From positions 124,001-188,000 of the forward strand of contig JAMWZC010000001.1 in NCBI GenBank assembly GCA_024304985.1: a stretch of DNA of 64,000 nt, written 5' to 3'. Source of the stretch: Paracoccaceae bacterium. GTDB lineage: Bacteria; Pseudomonadota; Alphaproteobacteria; Rhodobacterales; Rhodobacteraceae. The translations under genes and the position numbers were made by a program. How positions within the stretch are numbered: the first letter of the stretch is position 1; each line of letters begins with the position of its first letter. Below, in pieces: positions 51,949-62,052 of the stretch. Under the pieces are notes generated by a model, which was not told the DNA's origin, did no database searches, and was given only the letters and a program-made list of their open reading frames with translations.

Positions 51949-51974
51949 GGAACGACTGTCGCTCATCAACAGTT
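51949..51974 (+). promoter_or_regulatory. EcfG-type promoter before the small gene and ndvB
   Basis: GGAAC (51949-51953), 19 bases, TT (51973-51974). The N19 spacing is within the known range. It is 58 bases before the ATG at 52033 and would drive the small gene and the coupled ndvB. Confidence 0.4.
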
Positions 51975-52032
51975 ATTCAGGGACTAGCAGCGCACCGCGC
52001 ATGGCGGTCGCGTGTCCAGAAAGGACGTTTTC

Positions 52033-52227
52033 ATGGAATGGGATCAAATTTCCGACAAGTGGGTGGCCATGACCAAGCGCCTGCGCAACGATTGCACGAC
52101 CGGGCCGCGCACCATCGACCGACTCGATACCAAGGGCCGCGTGTACAAGGCCGGTGACCGGAAACTGGCCGAAACCATGCCCCCCGAGATCGCAGGCGGC
52201 GACCGTAATCTGTCGTCAAACGAGTGA
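52033..52227 (+). CDS. Small hypothetical protein coupled to ndvB
   Basis: A 64-residue charged soluble protein (MEWDQISDKWVAMTKRLRND at the start). AAGGA lies 7 bases before the ATG. It overlaps the cyclic glucan synthase gene by GTGA, so it is translated together with it. No family is recognised. A role in folding or control of NdvB, or only in feeding ribosomes to it, are open options. Confidence 0.65.
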   Translation: MEWDQISDKWVAMTKRLRNDCTTGPRTIDRLDTKGRVYKAGDRKLAETMPPEIAGGDRNLSSNE

Positions 52228-55200
52228 GCGATCCATCGCCGCGGCGCGCGGCGACCGCTGGCCTTCGCGCCGGCCTCGGTCGTCTGCTGCCGCGTGGCAC
52301 AAGGGCGCAATCCGCCGCTTTGTGGCATGATCGCACGGTGATCCGGGCCGAATTGTTCGGCACCGAACGCCTGGAACATCACGCCATATCGCTGGCCAAA
52401 GCCCAACCCGTGACCGACCGCACCCTGCGCGTGTTTCCCCTGCACGCAAGGGTGCAGGACAACGCCGCCGAACTTCTGTCGGCCTATCGCTGCTGCACCA
52501 AGGCGCTGCAATCGGGGCAGACCGTTTCACCCGCAACCGAATGGTTGCTGGACAACTACCATCTGGTCGAACGCCAGTTGGAACAGATCGCGCGCGATCT
52601 TCCGCCCGGATACTACCGACAGCTTCCCAAACTGGCCGCAGGCCCCTTCGCAGGATATCCGCGCGTGCTGGGCATGGCCTGGGCCTATGTCGCCCATACG
52701 GACAGCCTGCTGAACGGTAAGGTTCTGACCCGTTTCGTGCGCGCCTATCAAACCGTCGATCCGCTGACCATTGGCGAATTGTGGGCCGTGGCCATCACCA
52801 TGCGTATCGTGCTGATCGAGAACATGCGACGGCTGGCCGAACAGATCACCGCCGCGCAACGGGTCCGAAAGGACGCCGATGATCTGGTAGACCGCCTGTT
52901 GTCCCCCGGACCGGCAGGCGATGTCCCTCCCTCCTCCGAACGCGGCTTGCGCGTGCTGGCCGATGCCGTGGCCGCTTTCGAACATGCCCCGCTTCCCGAA
53001 ATCTTTGCCGCGCGCATCGCCCAGCGACTGCGGGGTTTCGACCGCAATGACACGCCCCTGCTGGATTGGCTGCAAGCACGCCTGACGCAGCAGAACCTGA
53101 CCATGGACGATGTGGTCCATCACGCGCAGTTGCGGCAGGGTGCCTCCAACGTCACGATGCGCAACATCGTCACCAGCATGCGCTTGATCACCGAGATGGA
53201 CTGGCCTGACTTCTTCGAGGAGGTCAGTCTCGTCGATGAAAGGATGCGCGCGGGGTCGGATTTCGGCGCGATGGACTTCGCAAGCCGCAATCTTTACCGC
53301 ACCGCGATCGAATCCCTCTCCCGCGGCGCGGATCTGTCCGAAGTGGCCGTCGCCGATGCCGCGCTGACCTTTGCCGACGTGGATGGCCCGCCCGCCCTGC
53401 GTGACCCCGGCCACGCGCTGATCGGGGCGGGGCGCGGCGCGTTCGAGGCCCGGATCGGCTATCGTCCGGGGCTGGCGCTACGGCTGCGACGCCACGTCGG
53501 GCGGATGGGGCTGCGGGGATATCTGCTGGCCATCTGCACCCTGTCGCTGGCCCTTCTGGGGCTCGCGCTCGCTCAGGCAGGGGTGCAAGGCCCGCTGCTG
53601 CTGCTGTTGTTCCTTGCGGGGATCGGTCCGGCCTTCGAGGCTGCCTCCGCGCTGGTCAATCTGCTGGTGACCCGCACAGTGCCCCCCCGACGCCTGCCGG
53701 GGCTGGATCTCGCCGCTGGCATCCCCCCCGGGTTGCGGTCGCTGGTGGCGATGCCGGTGCTTCTGGACAGCCCCGACGATTTGGCTGCCTGCATCGAACG
53801 GCTTGAGGTGCATCACCTGTCCAGCACGGACGGGGCCTTGCACTATGCGCTTCTGTCGGACATGCCGGATTCCGATACGGAAACCCGGCCGCAGGATGAC
53901 GCCCTGATCGCCCAGGCGACCCGCGCCATTGCCCGGCTCAATGCCACGTATCCCTCTCCCGGCGGCGACAGGTTCCTGTTCCTGCACCGTCGGCGTCAGT
54001 GGAATCCCGCGATGGGGCGCTGGATGGGCTGGGAACGCAAGCGCGGCAAGCTGACCGAGCTGAACCGCCTGCTGCGCGGGGCCACGGATACCAGCTTCAT
54101 TCCGCCCTGCACCGTGCCGCAGGACGTGCGCTTCGTCATCACGCTGGATGCCGATACGCGGCTTTTGCGTGACACCGTCAGACGATTGATCGGCAAACTG
54201 GCGCATCCCCTCAACGCGCCACATGTCGATCATGACATCGGCCGTGTCACGCGGGGCTATGGCATCCTGCAACCGCGTGTGACGCCTGCTTTGCCGGTCG
54301 GGGCGGCAGGCTCGCTCTACCAGCAGATCAACGCCAGCCATGGCGGGATCGACGTCTATGCCGCGGCCATCTCGGATGTGTATCAGGATCTGTTTGCAGA
54401 AGGTTCTTTCACCGGCAAGGGCATCTATGACGTGGATGCCTTCGAAGCCGTGCTGGCCGGTCGCGTGCCCGAGAACACGATGCTCAGCCATGACCTGTTT
54501 GAAGGCAACCTTGCCCGCGCGGCCCTCGTGTCGGATATCGAGGTGGTCGAGGAGTTCCCCGCCCGCCATGACATCATCGCAAAGCGCCAGCACCGTTGGG
54601 TGCGGGGCGACTGGCAGCTTCTGCCATGGCTGCTGCCCCGCAAGGGGGCGGCGCTGGCGCCGATCACCGCGCTGGGTCGCTGGAAGATGATCGACAACCT
54701 GCGCCGATCCCTGACCGCGCCGCTGACGCTGATCGCGTTGGCCGCAGGCTGGCTCCTGCCCCTGCCCGGCGCCGCGATCTGGACCGTCATGATGGTTGCC
54801 CTGCTGGCCCTTCCCTATCTGCTGCCCCTGCCCTTTCTGCTGCTGCCGGGGCGGGCGGGGATCACCGCGCACAGCCATATCGCCGCCCTTGCCGCCGATA
54901 CCCGGATTGCCCTTCTGCGCATCGCGCTGGACTTGACGTTGTTGCCTGACGCCGCGCTGCGCATGGCGGACGCCATTGTGCGGACCGGCTGGCGATTGGC
55001 CGTGTCGCGGCGCAACCTGCTGGAATGGGTGACCGCGGCCCAGATGGCCCAGCGTCGCCAACCCGGTGCCTTGCGGCATTACCGCGAGATGATGGGCGGC
55101 GTGACCCTTGGCGTTGCGGTTGCGGCTGCGGCAATCGCGCTCAATCCGCCCGCTGCGCCTCTGGCCGGGCCTTTCGCGCTGCTCTGGCTGTTAAGCCCCC

Positions 55201-58200
55201 TGATCGCCTTTCGTGTCAGCCGCAGGCGCCCACCGCCCCAGACCGCGCTGCTGACCGCGCCCGTCAGTCAGGATCTGCGCCTGATCGCGCGCCGCACGTG
55301 GCGCTATTTCGAGACGTTCGTGACCCGGGACGAAAATGACCTGCCCCCCGACAACTTTCAGGAAACCCCGCAACCCTTGCTGGCGCGCCGCACCTCGCCC
55401 ACGAATATCGGCCTCTATCTGCTGGCCACAGTGGCCGCGCATGACATGGGCTGGATCGGCCGGGCCGAAGCCACCTCCCGTCTGGAACGGACCCTGTCCA
55501 CGATCCAGCGGATGCCGCGTTTCCGGGGCCATCTGCACAACTGGCATGCGACCGATGACCTGCGCGTGCTGGAACCTGCCTATATCTCGACCGTGGACAG
55601 CGGCAATCTGGCTGGCCATCTGATCGCCGTCGCGCAGGCCTGTGCCGAATGGCGGCGCACCCCCCCGGCCGAAACCGACTGGCGCGCAGGTCTGTTGGAT
55701 ACGCTGACACTGGCGCAACGGGCGCTGGAGGAAACCCGGTCCCCGGACAGGGAACTGGCTGCACGCTTAAAGGAACTGTCCGAGGCCGCACAGGCCGCCG
55801 CCCCGCTTGACCGGTTGCTGGCATTGAGCACGCCCACCCTCGTTCAGGCCCGCATGGCTGAGGCCGATACCGCGTCCCCGCAGACCGAGGTCACTTTCTG
55901 GATCGCCGCCGCACATGCCTGTCTGGCCGGTCATGCAGCGGATCGCGACCTGTCCCTTGGCCCACGTCTTGCCGCTGTCGAGGACCTGTCCCGCGGGCTG
56001 GCCAATGCGATGGATTTCGACTTCCTGCTCGACCGGGATCAGAAACTCCTGTCCATCGGCTTTTCCGTCGCCACCAACCGCCTTGACGCCAGCCGCTATG
56101 ACCTGCTGGCCTCAGAGGCGCGGCTGGCCAGCCTGTTTGCCATTGCCAAAGGCGATGTGGACACGCGCCACTGGTTCCGTCTGGGCCGGGTGGCCACGCC
56201 CATGGGGGCCGGATCGGCGCTGATCTCGTGGTCGGGCAGCATGTTCGAATATCTCATGCCGTCACTGGTCATGCGCGCCCCCGAAGGCTCGGTCCTTGCC
56301 GAGACGAACCGCTGGATCGTGCGGCGGCAACAGGCCCATGGGGACGACCTCGGCATTCCATGGGGCATCTCGGAATCCGGCTACAATGCCCGTGATCTGG
56401 AAATGGCCTATCAGTACTCGAATTTCGGCGTGCCCGGTCTGGGCCTGAAACGCGGGCTCAGCGAAAGCCGCGTGATCGCCCCCTATGCCACCGCTTTGGC
56501 CGCCATGGTGGACCCCGCCGCAGCACAGCAGAACTTCGCGCGCATGGCAGAACTGGGGGCCCAGGGCAGCTTCGGCTTCTACGAGGCGCTGGATTTCACC
56601 GCATCGCGCCTGCCCGCCGGGACGGCCTTCGCCATCGTGCGCAGCTACATGGCCCATCATCAGGGGATGACCATCACCGCCATCGCCAATGCCGTGCAGC
56701 AGGGCCGCCTGCGCGCGCGTTTTCACGCGGAACCCATGATCATGGCGGTTGACCTGCTCTTGCAGGAACGTGTGCCCCGCGATGTTACCCAGTCCCCGCC
56801 CCGCGCCGAAGAGGGGGCGATGCCGGTCCGTGAGCCGGACTCAGCCCCTGTCGTGCGGCAATTCCCAAGCCCCGCAACAGCCGTGCCCACGGCCCATGTC
56901 CTGTCCAACGGCGACTATGGCGTCATGCTGACCCCGACAGGGGCCGGATACAGCCATTGGCGCGGCCTTGCCGTGACCCGCTGGCGCGACGATCCCACGA
57001 CACCCCAATATGGGGCCTTCATTACCCTGCGCGACCGGGCAACGGGCGCAGTCTGGTCCTCGGCCCTGCAACCGACCCGCGTCGAGGCAGACCGGCACGA
57101 GGCCGTGTTCAGCGAACATCAGGCCGTCTTCACGCATAAAGCCGCCTCGCTGACGACCCTGACCGAAGTCGTCGTCTCTGCCGAAGACGATGCCGAAGCC
57201 CGGCGCGTCACGCTGACCAACAGCGGCCGCCGCCCGCGCGAGATCGAGTTGACCTCTTACGCCGAACTGGTCCTTGGCCCCATGGCGGCCGATGTGGCGC
57301 ATCCGGCCTTCTCGAAACTCTTTGTCGTCACCGATGTGCTTCCCGAACTGGGCGTCCTGATCGCCACCCGCCGCCGCCGCGCCCCATCCGATCCCGAAGT
57401 CTGGGCCGCCCATATCGCGGTGGTCGAGGGCAAGGAAACCGCCCCCGTCCAGTTCGAGACGGACCGCGCCCGCTGTCTGGGTCAGGGCAATACCGTCATG
57501 CAGGCCGCCCTTGCAGGGCGGTCCCTGTCGCAAGGCACGGGCACCGTGCTTGATCCCGTCTTCTCGATCCGTCGCACGGTGCAGGTCCCCGCAGGCGGCC
57601 AGGTCCGCGTCACCTTCTGGACCATGATCGCGGATGATCCCGACACACTTCTGGATCTGGTGGACCGCCACCGCGACCCCTCGGCCTTTGGCCGCGCCGT
57701 CACCCTGTCATGGACCCATGCGCAGGTCGCCTTGCGTCACCTCGGCATCACCCGCGCCGATGCGGCTGACTTCCAGCGTCTGGGCGGCATGCTGATCCGG
57801 GCCGACAGGCGGCTGCGCTCACCGGACGCGGTGATCCGCGCCGGCGCGGCCGCGCAATCGGCCCTCTGGCCCCACGGGATCTCGGGTGATCTGCCGATCC
57901 TTCTGTTCCGGATCGACGATGTCGAGGACATCCCGCGCCTGCATGAAGTGCTGGCCGCCCATGAATATCTGCGGATGCGCCAGATGGCCTTCGATGTGGT
58001 CATTCTGAACGACCGCGCCGCCTCCTATGTGCAGGATCTGCAAAACCTGATCGAAACCGCCGTGCGATCCGCCGGGTCACGGCCAAGACCCGATCTGCCC
58101 GGCAGCGCTGCGGTCGGCAAGATTCATGTGCTGCGCAGCGATCTGATCCTCCCCGAGGCCAAGGCCATGTTGCTTGCCGTGGCCAGCGTCGTCTTGATGG

Positions 58201-60728
58201 GCAGTCGCGGCCGCATCGCACAGCAGATCGACGCCCTGCCGGTACCTGTTGCCCCTGTGCAGACCCCGCCTGCACCGGAACAGGCAAGACCCGCCCCAGC
58301 CGCAGAGCCCTTCGACACCGCATCGCTGGAATTCTTCAACGGCACCGGCGGCTTCGACGCACAGGGCCGCGAATATGTCATCGTGCTGCGCGCCGACCAG
58401 ACCACGCCCGCACCATGGATCAATGTCATCGCCAACCCGGGTTTCGGCTTTCAGGTCTCGGCCCTTGGCAGCGGCCATGTCTGGTCCGAAAACAGCCGCG
58501 AGAACCAGTTGACCCCTTGGTCGAACGATCCCGTCACCGATCCGGCGGGCGAGGCGTTCTGGATACATGATCTGGACAGCGGCCAGACATGGACCCCGAC
58601 CGCCCTGCCGATCCGCGACTCCGGTCTCTATGTGGCGCGCCACGGCTTTGGCTACAGCCGGTTCGACCACAGCGCCCATGGCATCGCCGCGACGCTGGTG
58701 CAGTTCGTGCCACTGGATGATCCCGTCCGCATCTCGCGCCTGACCTTGCGCAACATCACAGCCAAGACCCGCCGCCTGTCGGTGACCGCCTATGCCGAAT
58801 GGGTGCTGGGCGCCGCGCGCGGGGCAAGCCTGCGCCATGTCATCACCCATTGTGACCCGGTCACCGGCGCGATCATGGCGCGCAACCCCTATGCCACCGC
58901 CTTTGCGGGCCGCATTGCCTTTGCCGATCTGGGCGCGGATGTCTCCAGTCACAGCGCCGACCGGACCGAGGTGCTGGGTCTGGGCGGCAGCATGGCCGAC
59001 CCGGCAGGAATTGGGGCCGCCCCCCTGTCAGGCCGCACGGGCCCGGCACTGGACCCCTGCGCCGCCCTGCAAAGGGTGGTGACCCTCGCCCCCGGCGAGA
59101 CGATAGAGCTTGTCGCCCTGCTGGGCCAGACCCGGTCCGAGGAGGCCGCCCGCGCCTTGATCCAGCGGCACCGGTCCGCCGATCCAGAGGTCACGCTGCA
59201 AGGCGTCAAGGACCATTGGGACGATCTGCTGGGCGCGGTCCAGATCCAGACACCCGATCGGGCCATGGACATCATGGTGAACGGCTGGCTTCTCTATCAA
59301 ACGCTCGCCTGTCGCGTCTGGGCGCGTGCGGGCTTCTATCAGGCCAGCGGCGCCTATGGCTTTCGCGACCAGTTGCAGGACGGGATGGCGCTGGCCGCCC
59401 TCAGGCCCGCCATGACCCGCGCCCATCTGCTGCGTGCCGCATCCCGGCAATTCCCCGAAGGCGATGTGCAGCATTGGTGGCTGCCCCATTCCGGCCAAGG
59501 CGTGCGCACCCGTATCTCGGATGACCGCGTCTGGCTGGGCTTCGCCGTCGCGCAATATATCAGCGTGACCGCAGATACCGCCGTTCTTGATGAACAGATC
59601 CCCTTTCTTGACGCACCGGCCCTGCTGCCGGGCGCGCATGACGATTTCGGCACGCCGGATGTGACGCCTTTCACGGCATCGCTGTTCGAGCATTGCGCCC
59701 GCGGTCTGGATCAGGCGATCAGCCTGACCGGGGCCAACGGCATGCCGCTGATCGGCACAGGCGACTGGAACGACGGCATGAACCGCGTGGGCGAAGACGG
59801 GCGCGGCACCTCGGTCTGGCTGGGCTGGCTGCTGATCGCCACGCTGGACGCGATGGCCCCTCTGGCCGATGTCCGCGATCCCGCACGCGCAACCCTGTGG
59901 CGGCGTCACCGCGCGGACCTCGCCGCCGCCATCGAACGCGACGGCTGGGACGGCGCATGGTATCGGCGCGGCACCTATGATGACGGCACGCTGCTGGGCT
60001 CGGCCCAATCCACCGAATGCCGTATCGACAGTATCGCACAATCCTGGTCCGTTTTGTCAGGCGCGGCCGATCCGGCACGCGCAAAGCAGGCCATGACCTC
60101 GATGGCGCAGCACCTGATCCGCCCCGACCCCGGCCTAGCCCTGCTCTTCACGCCGCCCTTCGACACGTCGGATCAACAACCCGGCTACATCAAAAGCTAT
60201 CCGCCCGGCCTGCGCGAGAATGGCGGGCAATACAGCCATGCCGCCATGTGGGCGATCCTTGCCTTTGCACGGCTGGGCGACGGCGACGCGGCGGGGAATC
60301 TGTTCGCGATGCTGAACCCGGTCCATCACGCACTGACCCCGGCGGATGCGGTAATCTACAAGGTGGAACCCTATGTCGTCGCGGCGGATGTCTATTCCAC
60401 CGCCCCCCATGTGGGACGCGGCGGCTGGAGCTGGTACACAGGGTCCGCCGCATGGATGTATCGTGCCGGGATCGAGGGGCTTGTCGGCCTGACCCGCGCC
60501 GGGCCGGACATCATCCTGAACCCCAGCTTTCCGAAGGCCTGGCCAACCGTCAAGGCCGTGATCCGCCTGCCGGACGGCCCACTTGCCATCACCATCGACA
60601 ACAGCGCCGGGACGGGTCACGGGATCGTCGCTGCCACGCTGGACGGTCTGGCGCTGGCCCCTGTGGATGGCAAACTGATCCTGCGCCCCACGGCCACATC
60701 CCGCACCCTGACGATCAGGCTGGGATGA
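52224..60728 (+). CDS. ndvB: Cyclic beta-1,2-glucan synthase
   Basis: A 2834-residue inner-membrane enzyme that makes periplasmic cyclic beta-1,2-glucan from UDP-glucose for osmotic adaptation. An N-terminal soluble region (1-420) is followed by membrane helices near 425-470. The GT84 transferase domain comes next, with VITLDADTRLL near 640 and RQHRWVRGDWQ near 788, then more helices (about 830-900 and 960-1000). Two beta-sandwich and (alpha/alpha)6 GH94-type regions follow; the last has GTGDWNDGMNRVGEDGRG near 2512, the phosphorylase-type catalytic Asp that sets ring size. It starts with GTG at 52224, overlapping the upstream stop. The length matches NdvB/ChvB of rhizobia (about 2800). No ndvA exporter gene is nearby. 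Confidence 0.95.
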   Translation: MSDPSPRRAATAGLRAGLGRLLPRGTRAQSAALWHDRTVIRAELFGTERLEHHAISLAKAQPVTDRTLRVFPLHARVQDNAAELLSAYRCCTKALQSGQTVSPATEWLLDNYHLVERQLEQIARDLPPGYYRQLPKLAAGPFAGYPRVLGMAWAYVAHTDSLLNGKVLTRFVRAYQTVDPLTIGELWAVAITMRIVLIENMRRLAEQITAAQRVRKDADDLVDRLLSPGPAGDVPPSSERGLRVLADAVAAFEHAPLPEIFAARIAQRLRGFDRNDTPLLDWLQARLTQQNLTMDDVVHHAQLRQGASNVTMRNIVTSMRLITEMDWPDFFEEVSLVDERMRAGSDFGAMDFASRNLYRTAIESLSRGADLSEVAVADAALTFADVDGPPALRDPGHALIGAGRGAFEARIGYRPGLALRLRRHVGRMGLRGYLLAICTLSLALLGLALAQAGVQGPLLLLLFLAGIGPAFEAASALVNLLVTRTVPPRRLPGLDLAAGIPPGLRSLVAMPVLLDSPDDLAACIERLEVHHLSSTDGALHYALLSDMPDSDTETRPQDDALIAQATRAIARLNATYPSPGGDRFLFLHRRRQWNPAMGRWMGWERKRGKLTELNRLLRGATDTSFIPPCTVPQDVRFVITLDADTRLLRDTVRRLIGKLAHPLNAPHVDHDIGRVTRGYGILQPRVTPALPVGAAGSLYQQINASHGGIDVYAAAISDVYQDLFAEGSFTGKGIYDVDAFEAVLAGRVPENTMLSHDLFEGNLARAALVSDIEVVEEFPARHDIIAKRQHRWVRGDWQLLPWLLPRKGAALAPITALGRWKMIDNLRRSLTAPLTLIALAAGWLLPLPGAAIWTVMMVALLALPYLLPLPFLLLPGRAGITAHSHIAALAADTRIALLRIALDLTLLPDAALRMADAIVRTGWRLAVSRRNLLEWVTAAQMAQRRQPGALRHYREMMGGVTLGVAVAAAAIALNPPAAPLAGPFALLWLLSPLIAFRVSRRRPPPQTALLTAPVSQDLRLIARRTWRYFETFVTRDENDLPPDNFQETPQPLLARRTSPTNIGLYLLATVAAHDMGWIGRAEATSRLERTLSTIQRMPRFRGHLHNWHATDDLRVLEPAYISTVDSGNLAGHLIAVAQACAEWRRTPPAETDWRAGLLDTLTLAQRALEETRSPDRELAARLKELSEAAQAAAPLDRLLALSTPTLVQARMAEADTASPQTEVTFWIAAAHACLAGHAADRDLSLGPRLAAVEDLSRGLANAMDFDFLLDRDQKLLSIGFSVATNRLDASRYDLLASEARLASLFAIAKGDVDTRHWFRLGRVATPMGAGSALISWSGSMFEYLMPSLVMRAPEGSVLAETNRWIVRRQQAHGDDLGIPWGISESGYNARDLEMAYQYSNFGVPGLGLKRGLSESRVIAPYATALAAMVDPAAAQQNFARMAELGAQGSFGFYEALDFTASRLPAGTAFAIVRSYMAHHQGMTITAIANAVQQGRLRARFHAEPMIMAVDLLLQERVPRDVTQSPPRAEEGAMPVREPDSAPVVRQFPSPATAVPTAHVLSNGDYGVMLTPTGAGYSHWRGLAVTRWRDDPTTPQYGAFITLRDRATGAVWSSALQPTRVEADRHEAVFSEHQAVFTHKAASLTTLTEVVVSAEDDAEARRVTLTNSGRRPREIELTSYAELVLGPMAADVAHPAFSKLFVVTDVLPELGVLIATRRRRAPSDPEVWAAHIAVVEGKETAPVQFETDRARCLGQGNTVMQAALAGRSLSQGTGTVLDPVFSIRRTVQVPAGGQVRVTFWTMIADDPDTLLDLVDRHRDPSAFGRAVTLSWTHAQVALRHLGITRADAADFQRLGGMLIRADRRLRSPDAVIRAGAAAQSALWPHGISGDLPILLFRIDDVEDIPRLHEVLAAHEYLRMRQMAFDVVILNDRAASYVQDLQNLIETAVRSAGSRPRPDLPGSAAVGKIHVLRSDLILPEAKAMLLAVASVVLMGSRGRIAQQIDALPVPVAPVQTPPAPEQARPAPAAEPFDTASLEFFNGTGGFDAQGREYVIVLRADQTTPAPWINVIANPGFGFQVSALGSGHVWSENSRENQLTPWSNDPVTDPAGEAFWIHDLDSGQTWTPTALPIRDSGLYVARHGFGYSRFDHSAHGIAATLVQFVPLDDPVRISRLTLRNITAKTRRLSVTAYAEWVLGAARGASLRHVITHCDPVTGAIMARNPYATAFAGRIAFADLGADVSSHSADRTEVLGLGGSMADPAGIGAAPLSGRTGPALDPCAALQRVVTLAPGETIELVALLGQTRSEEAARALIQRHRSADPEVTLQGVKDHWDDLLGAVQIQTPDRAMDIMVNGWLLYQTLACRVWARAGFYQASGAYGFRDQLQDGMALAALRPAMTRAHLLRAASRQFPEGDVQHWWLPHSGQGVRTRISDDRVWLGFAVAQYISVTADTAVLDEQIPFLDAPALLPGAHDDFGTPDVTPFTASLFEHCARGLDQAISLTGANGMPLIGTGDWNDGMNRVGEDGRGTSVWLGWLLIATLDAMAPLADVRDPARATLWRRHRADLAAAIERDGWDGAWYRRGTYDDGTLLGSAQSTECRIDSIAQSWSVLSGAADPARAKQAMTSMAQHLIRPDPGLALLFTPPFDTSDQQPGYIKSYPPGLRENGGQYSHAAMWAILAFARLGDGDAAGNLFAMLNPVHHALTPADAVIYKVEPYVVAADVYSTAPHVGRGGWSWYTGSAAWMYRAGIEGLVGLTRAGPDIILNPSFPKAWPTVKAVIRLPDGPLAITIDNSAGTGHGIVAATLDGLALAPVDGKLILRPTATSRTLTIRLG

Positions 60729-61182
60729 CCGTGTGATCCGTCCCCCGTGTGCGCAAGAGTGGACGCGCAGGGTGCACGGCGCGCGGGAAGCGCGGGGGCC
60801 CGTGCGTCCTAGGTAGTTTCCGGTGCTACCTGTGGCGGATCCGACGGATTAGTATCACCTGACGGCATGTCCCTGTATGTCGCCACGTCCAGGCAACTGG
60901 GCGACCGGGTCTGATTGCGACGTCGAGGCGCTGCAAAGTATCGTCCCTCATCTCTGCAGTGCCTTGCATGATGACCCGGTTGTCCAGTTGCTTCGGATCG
61001 GCAGGAGGACCAGATCCCGAGGGCCGCCGGACAGCCAAGCAATCACTCAGCACGTGAAAGCGGTCAGGACGGCCAGTTTGTCGCGCTGTCCCGCCGATAC
61101 GGCTTGAACCGCCGCAGCGCCTCCGCCCTGCAACGCATCCGCCATCAGGCGGGTGAAAGTTTCCGGTCAGTGTTCGTTCCGC
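60729..61182. other. Non-coding region after ndvB
   Basis: These 454 bases have no gene that I can support. The start carries a hairpin (60774-60805). A + strand frame around 60910-61090 contains DVEALQSIVPHLCSALHDD, faintly like the middle of LuxR-type regulators. It is broken and without a ribosome site, so a decayed gene is possible but not shown. Confidence 0.3.
60774..60805 (+). terminator. GC-rich hairpin after ndvB
   Basis: GCACGG (60774-60779) pairs with CCGTGC (60800-60805), and CGCGC (60780-60784) with GCGCG (60790-60794), with loop GGGAA. There is no T run. It probably ends or stabilises the ndvB transcript. Confidence 0.35.
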
Positions 61183-61437
61183 TCAGACCTCGGGCGCGGA
61201 CGGGTCAGGGATCACCCCGTCCACCCGGTCGATCTTCTTGGCGTCCCAGTCCGGGTCCTGCCGTTTGATCCGGCGCGAGATGAGATAGCTGATCGGCCAT
61301 GTCAGCAGCACACCGATCACGGCGGCCACGCCGATCGCTGTCCAGGAATACCAGCCAAGCGCCAGCACAAGGGTCACAAGGCTGCCTGTCACCATGGCCC
61401 CTACGGCCAGGGTCAGAAAAATACTCAAGCGGTCCAT
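61183..61437 (-). CDS. Small two-helix membrane protein
   Basis: An 84-residue protein with two helices (MDRLSIFLTLAVGAMVTGSL onward and SWTAIGVAAVIGVLLTWPIS) and a charged tail (RRIKRQDPDWDAKK). The layout is like the ExoX-like protein at 37614-37844 but without close sequence identity. The ATG at 61437 has GGAGG upstream. It is the last gene of the leftward stress operon (GlsB, YidB, PPOX, this). Confidence 0.65.
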   Translation of the reverse strand: MDRLSIFLTLAVGAMVTGSLVTLVLALGWYSWTAIGVAAVIGVLLTWPISYLISRRIKRQDPDWDAKKIDRVDGVIPDPSAPEV

Positions 61438-61500
61438 TTTAGTGTCCTCCTTCAGTCTGAATGGCAGGCACGAGGGCCGTGGCCCCCGCACCTTGCCGGG

Positions 61501-61992
61501 TCAGGACAAGGCCACCTTCGCGACATTGTCCCGCGCATCGGCTTGCGGGTCCCCGCCGAAGATCAGTTTCAATCCTGCCAGAAGACTGGACCCGTCGCGC
61601 CAGATCTCGGCGCGGACAGGATCGAAGCGCAACAAGGCAAGGGTCGGATCATCCTTGCCGTCCTTGTACCATGCCGCGACAGTCGGATTCCAAAGCCGGT
61701 CGATGACCGCAGGGTCCGTCACGCGGGTCATATGGCCGTGCACCGTGGCAAAGATGTCGTGACCTTTCGACACAAAGGTGAAGATCGCCAGATCCTCGTC
61801 CCTGGCTTGCGTCACAAGGTCGGCGTCGGTCGAGGTGAAGAACCAGATCGGACCATGGTCCGCATCCCCGTCCATCTGCACCGTCATCGGACGCAGGCTT
61901 GTCGGGGCGGTGTCCTCCAGCCCCAGCATGACCGTCCGGTCCGACCGGAGGTGGGACCAGAAGGCGGCGGTCATCTTTGCATCATCTGTCAT
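61501..61992 (-). CDS. Pyridoxamine 5'-phosphate oxidase-like general stress protein
   Basis: A 163-residue flavin-binding split-barrel protein of the general stress protein 26 type. Typical parts are SLRPMTVQMDGDADHGPIWF, a strand series with DLAIFTFVSKGHDIFATVHG, VTDPAVIDRLWNPTVAAWY and LLRFDPVRAEIWR. Such proteins bind FMN or FAD and are induced by stress; the reaction is unknown. The ATG at 61992 (MTDDAKMTAAF) has GGAAC upstream as ribosome site. It sits in the leftward stress operon. Confidence 0.87.
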   Translation of the reverse strand: MTDDAKMTAAFWSHLRSDRTVMLGLEDTAPTSLRPMTVQMDGDADHGPIWFFTSTDADLVTQARDEDLAIFTFVSKGHDIFATVHGHMTRVTDPAVIDRLWNPTVAAWYKDGKDDPTLALLRFDPVRAEIWRDGSSLLAGLKLIFGGDPQADARDNVAKVALS

Positions 61993-62052
61993 GGTGAAGT
62001 TCCTTTTCAGGTTGGTGTCGCGGGATCGTGGATCCCGACGACAAAGCATGTC

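Noticed and set aside
53478-55079. Long open frame (533 codons) on the - strand inside ndvB
   Set aside because: It is a by-product of the high GC content of the opposite gene: Gln/Arg/His-rich, no domain, no ribosome site, and wholly inside a well-supported gene. The same holds for other long antisense frames such as 46584-48191 and 30783-32030.
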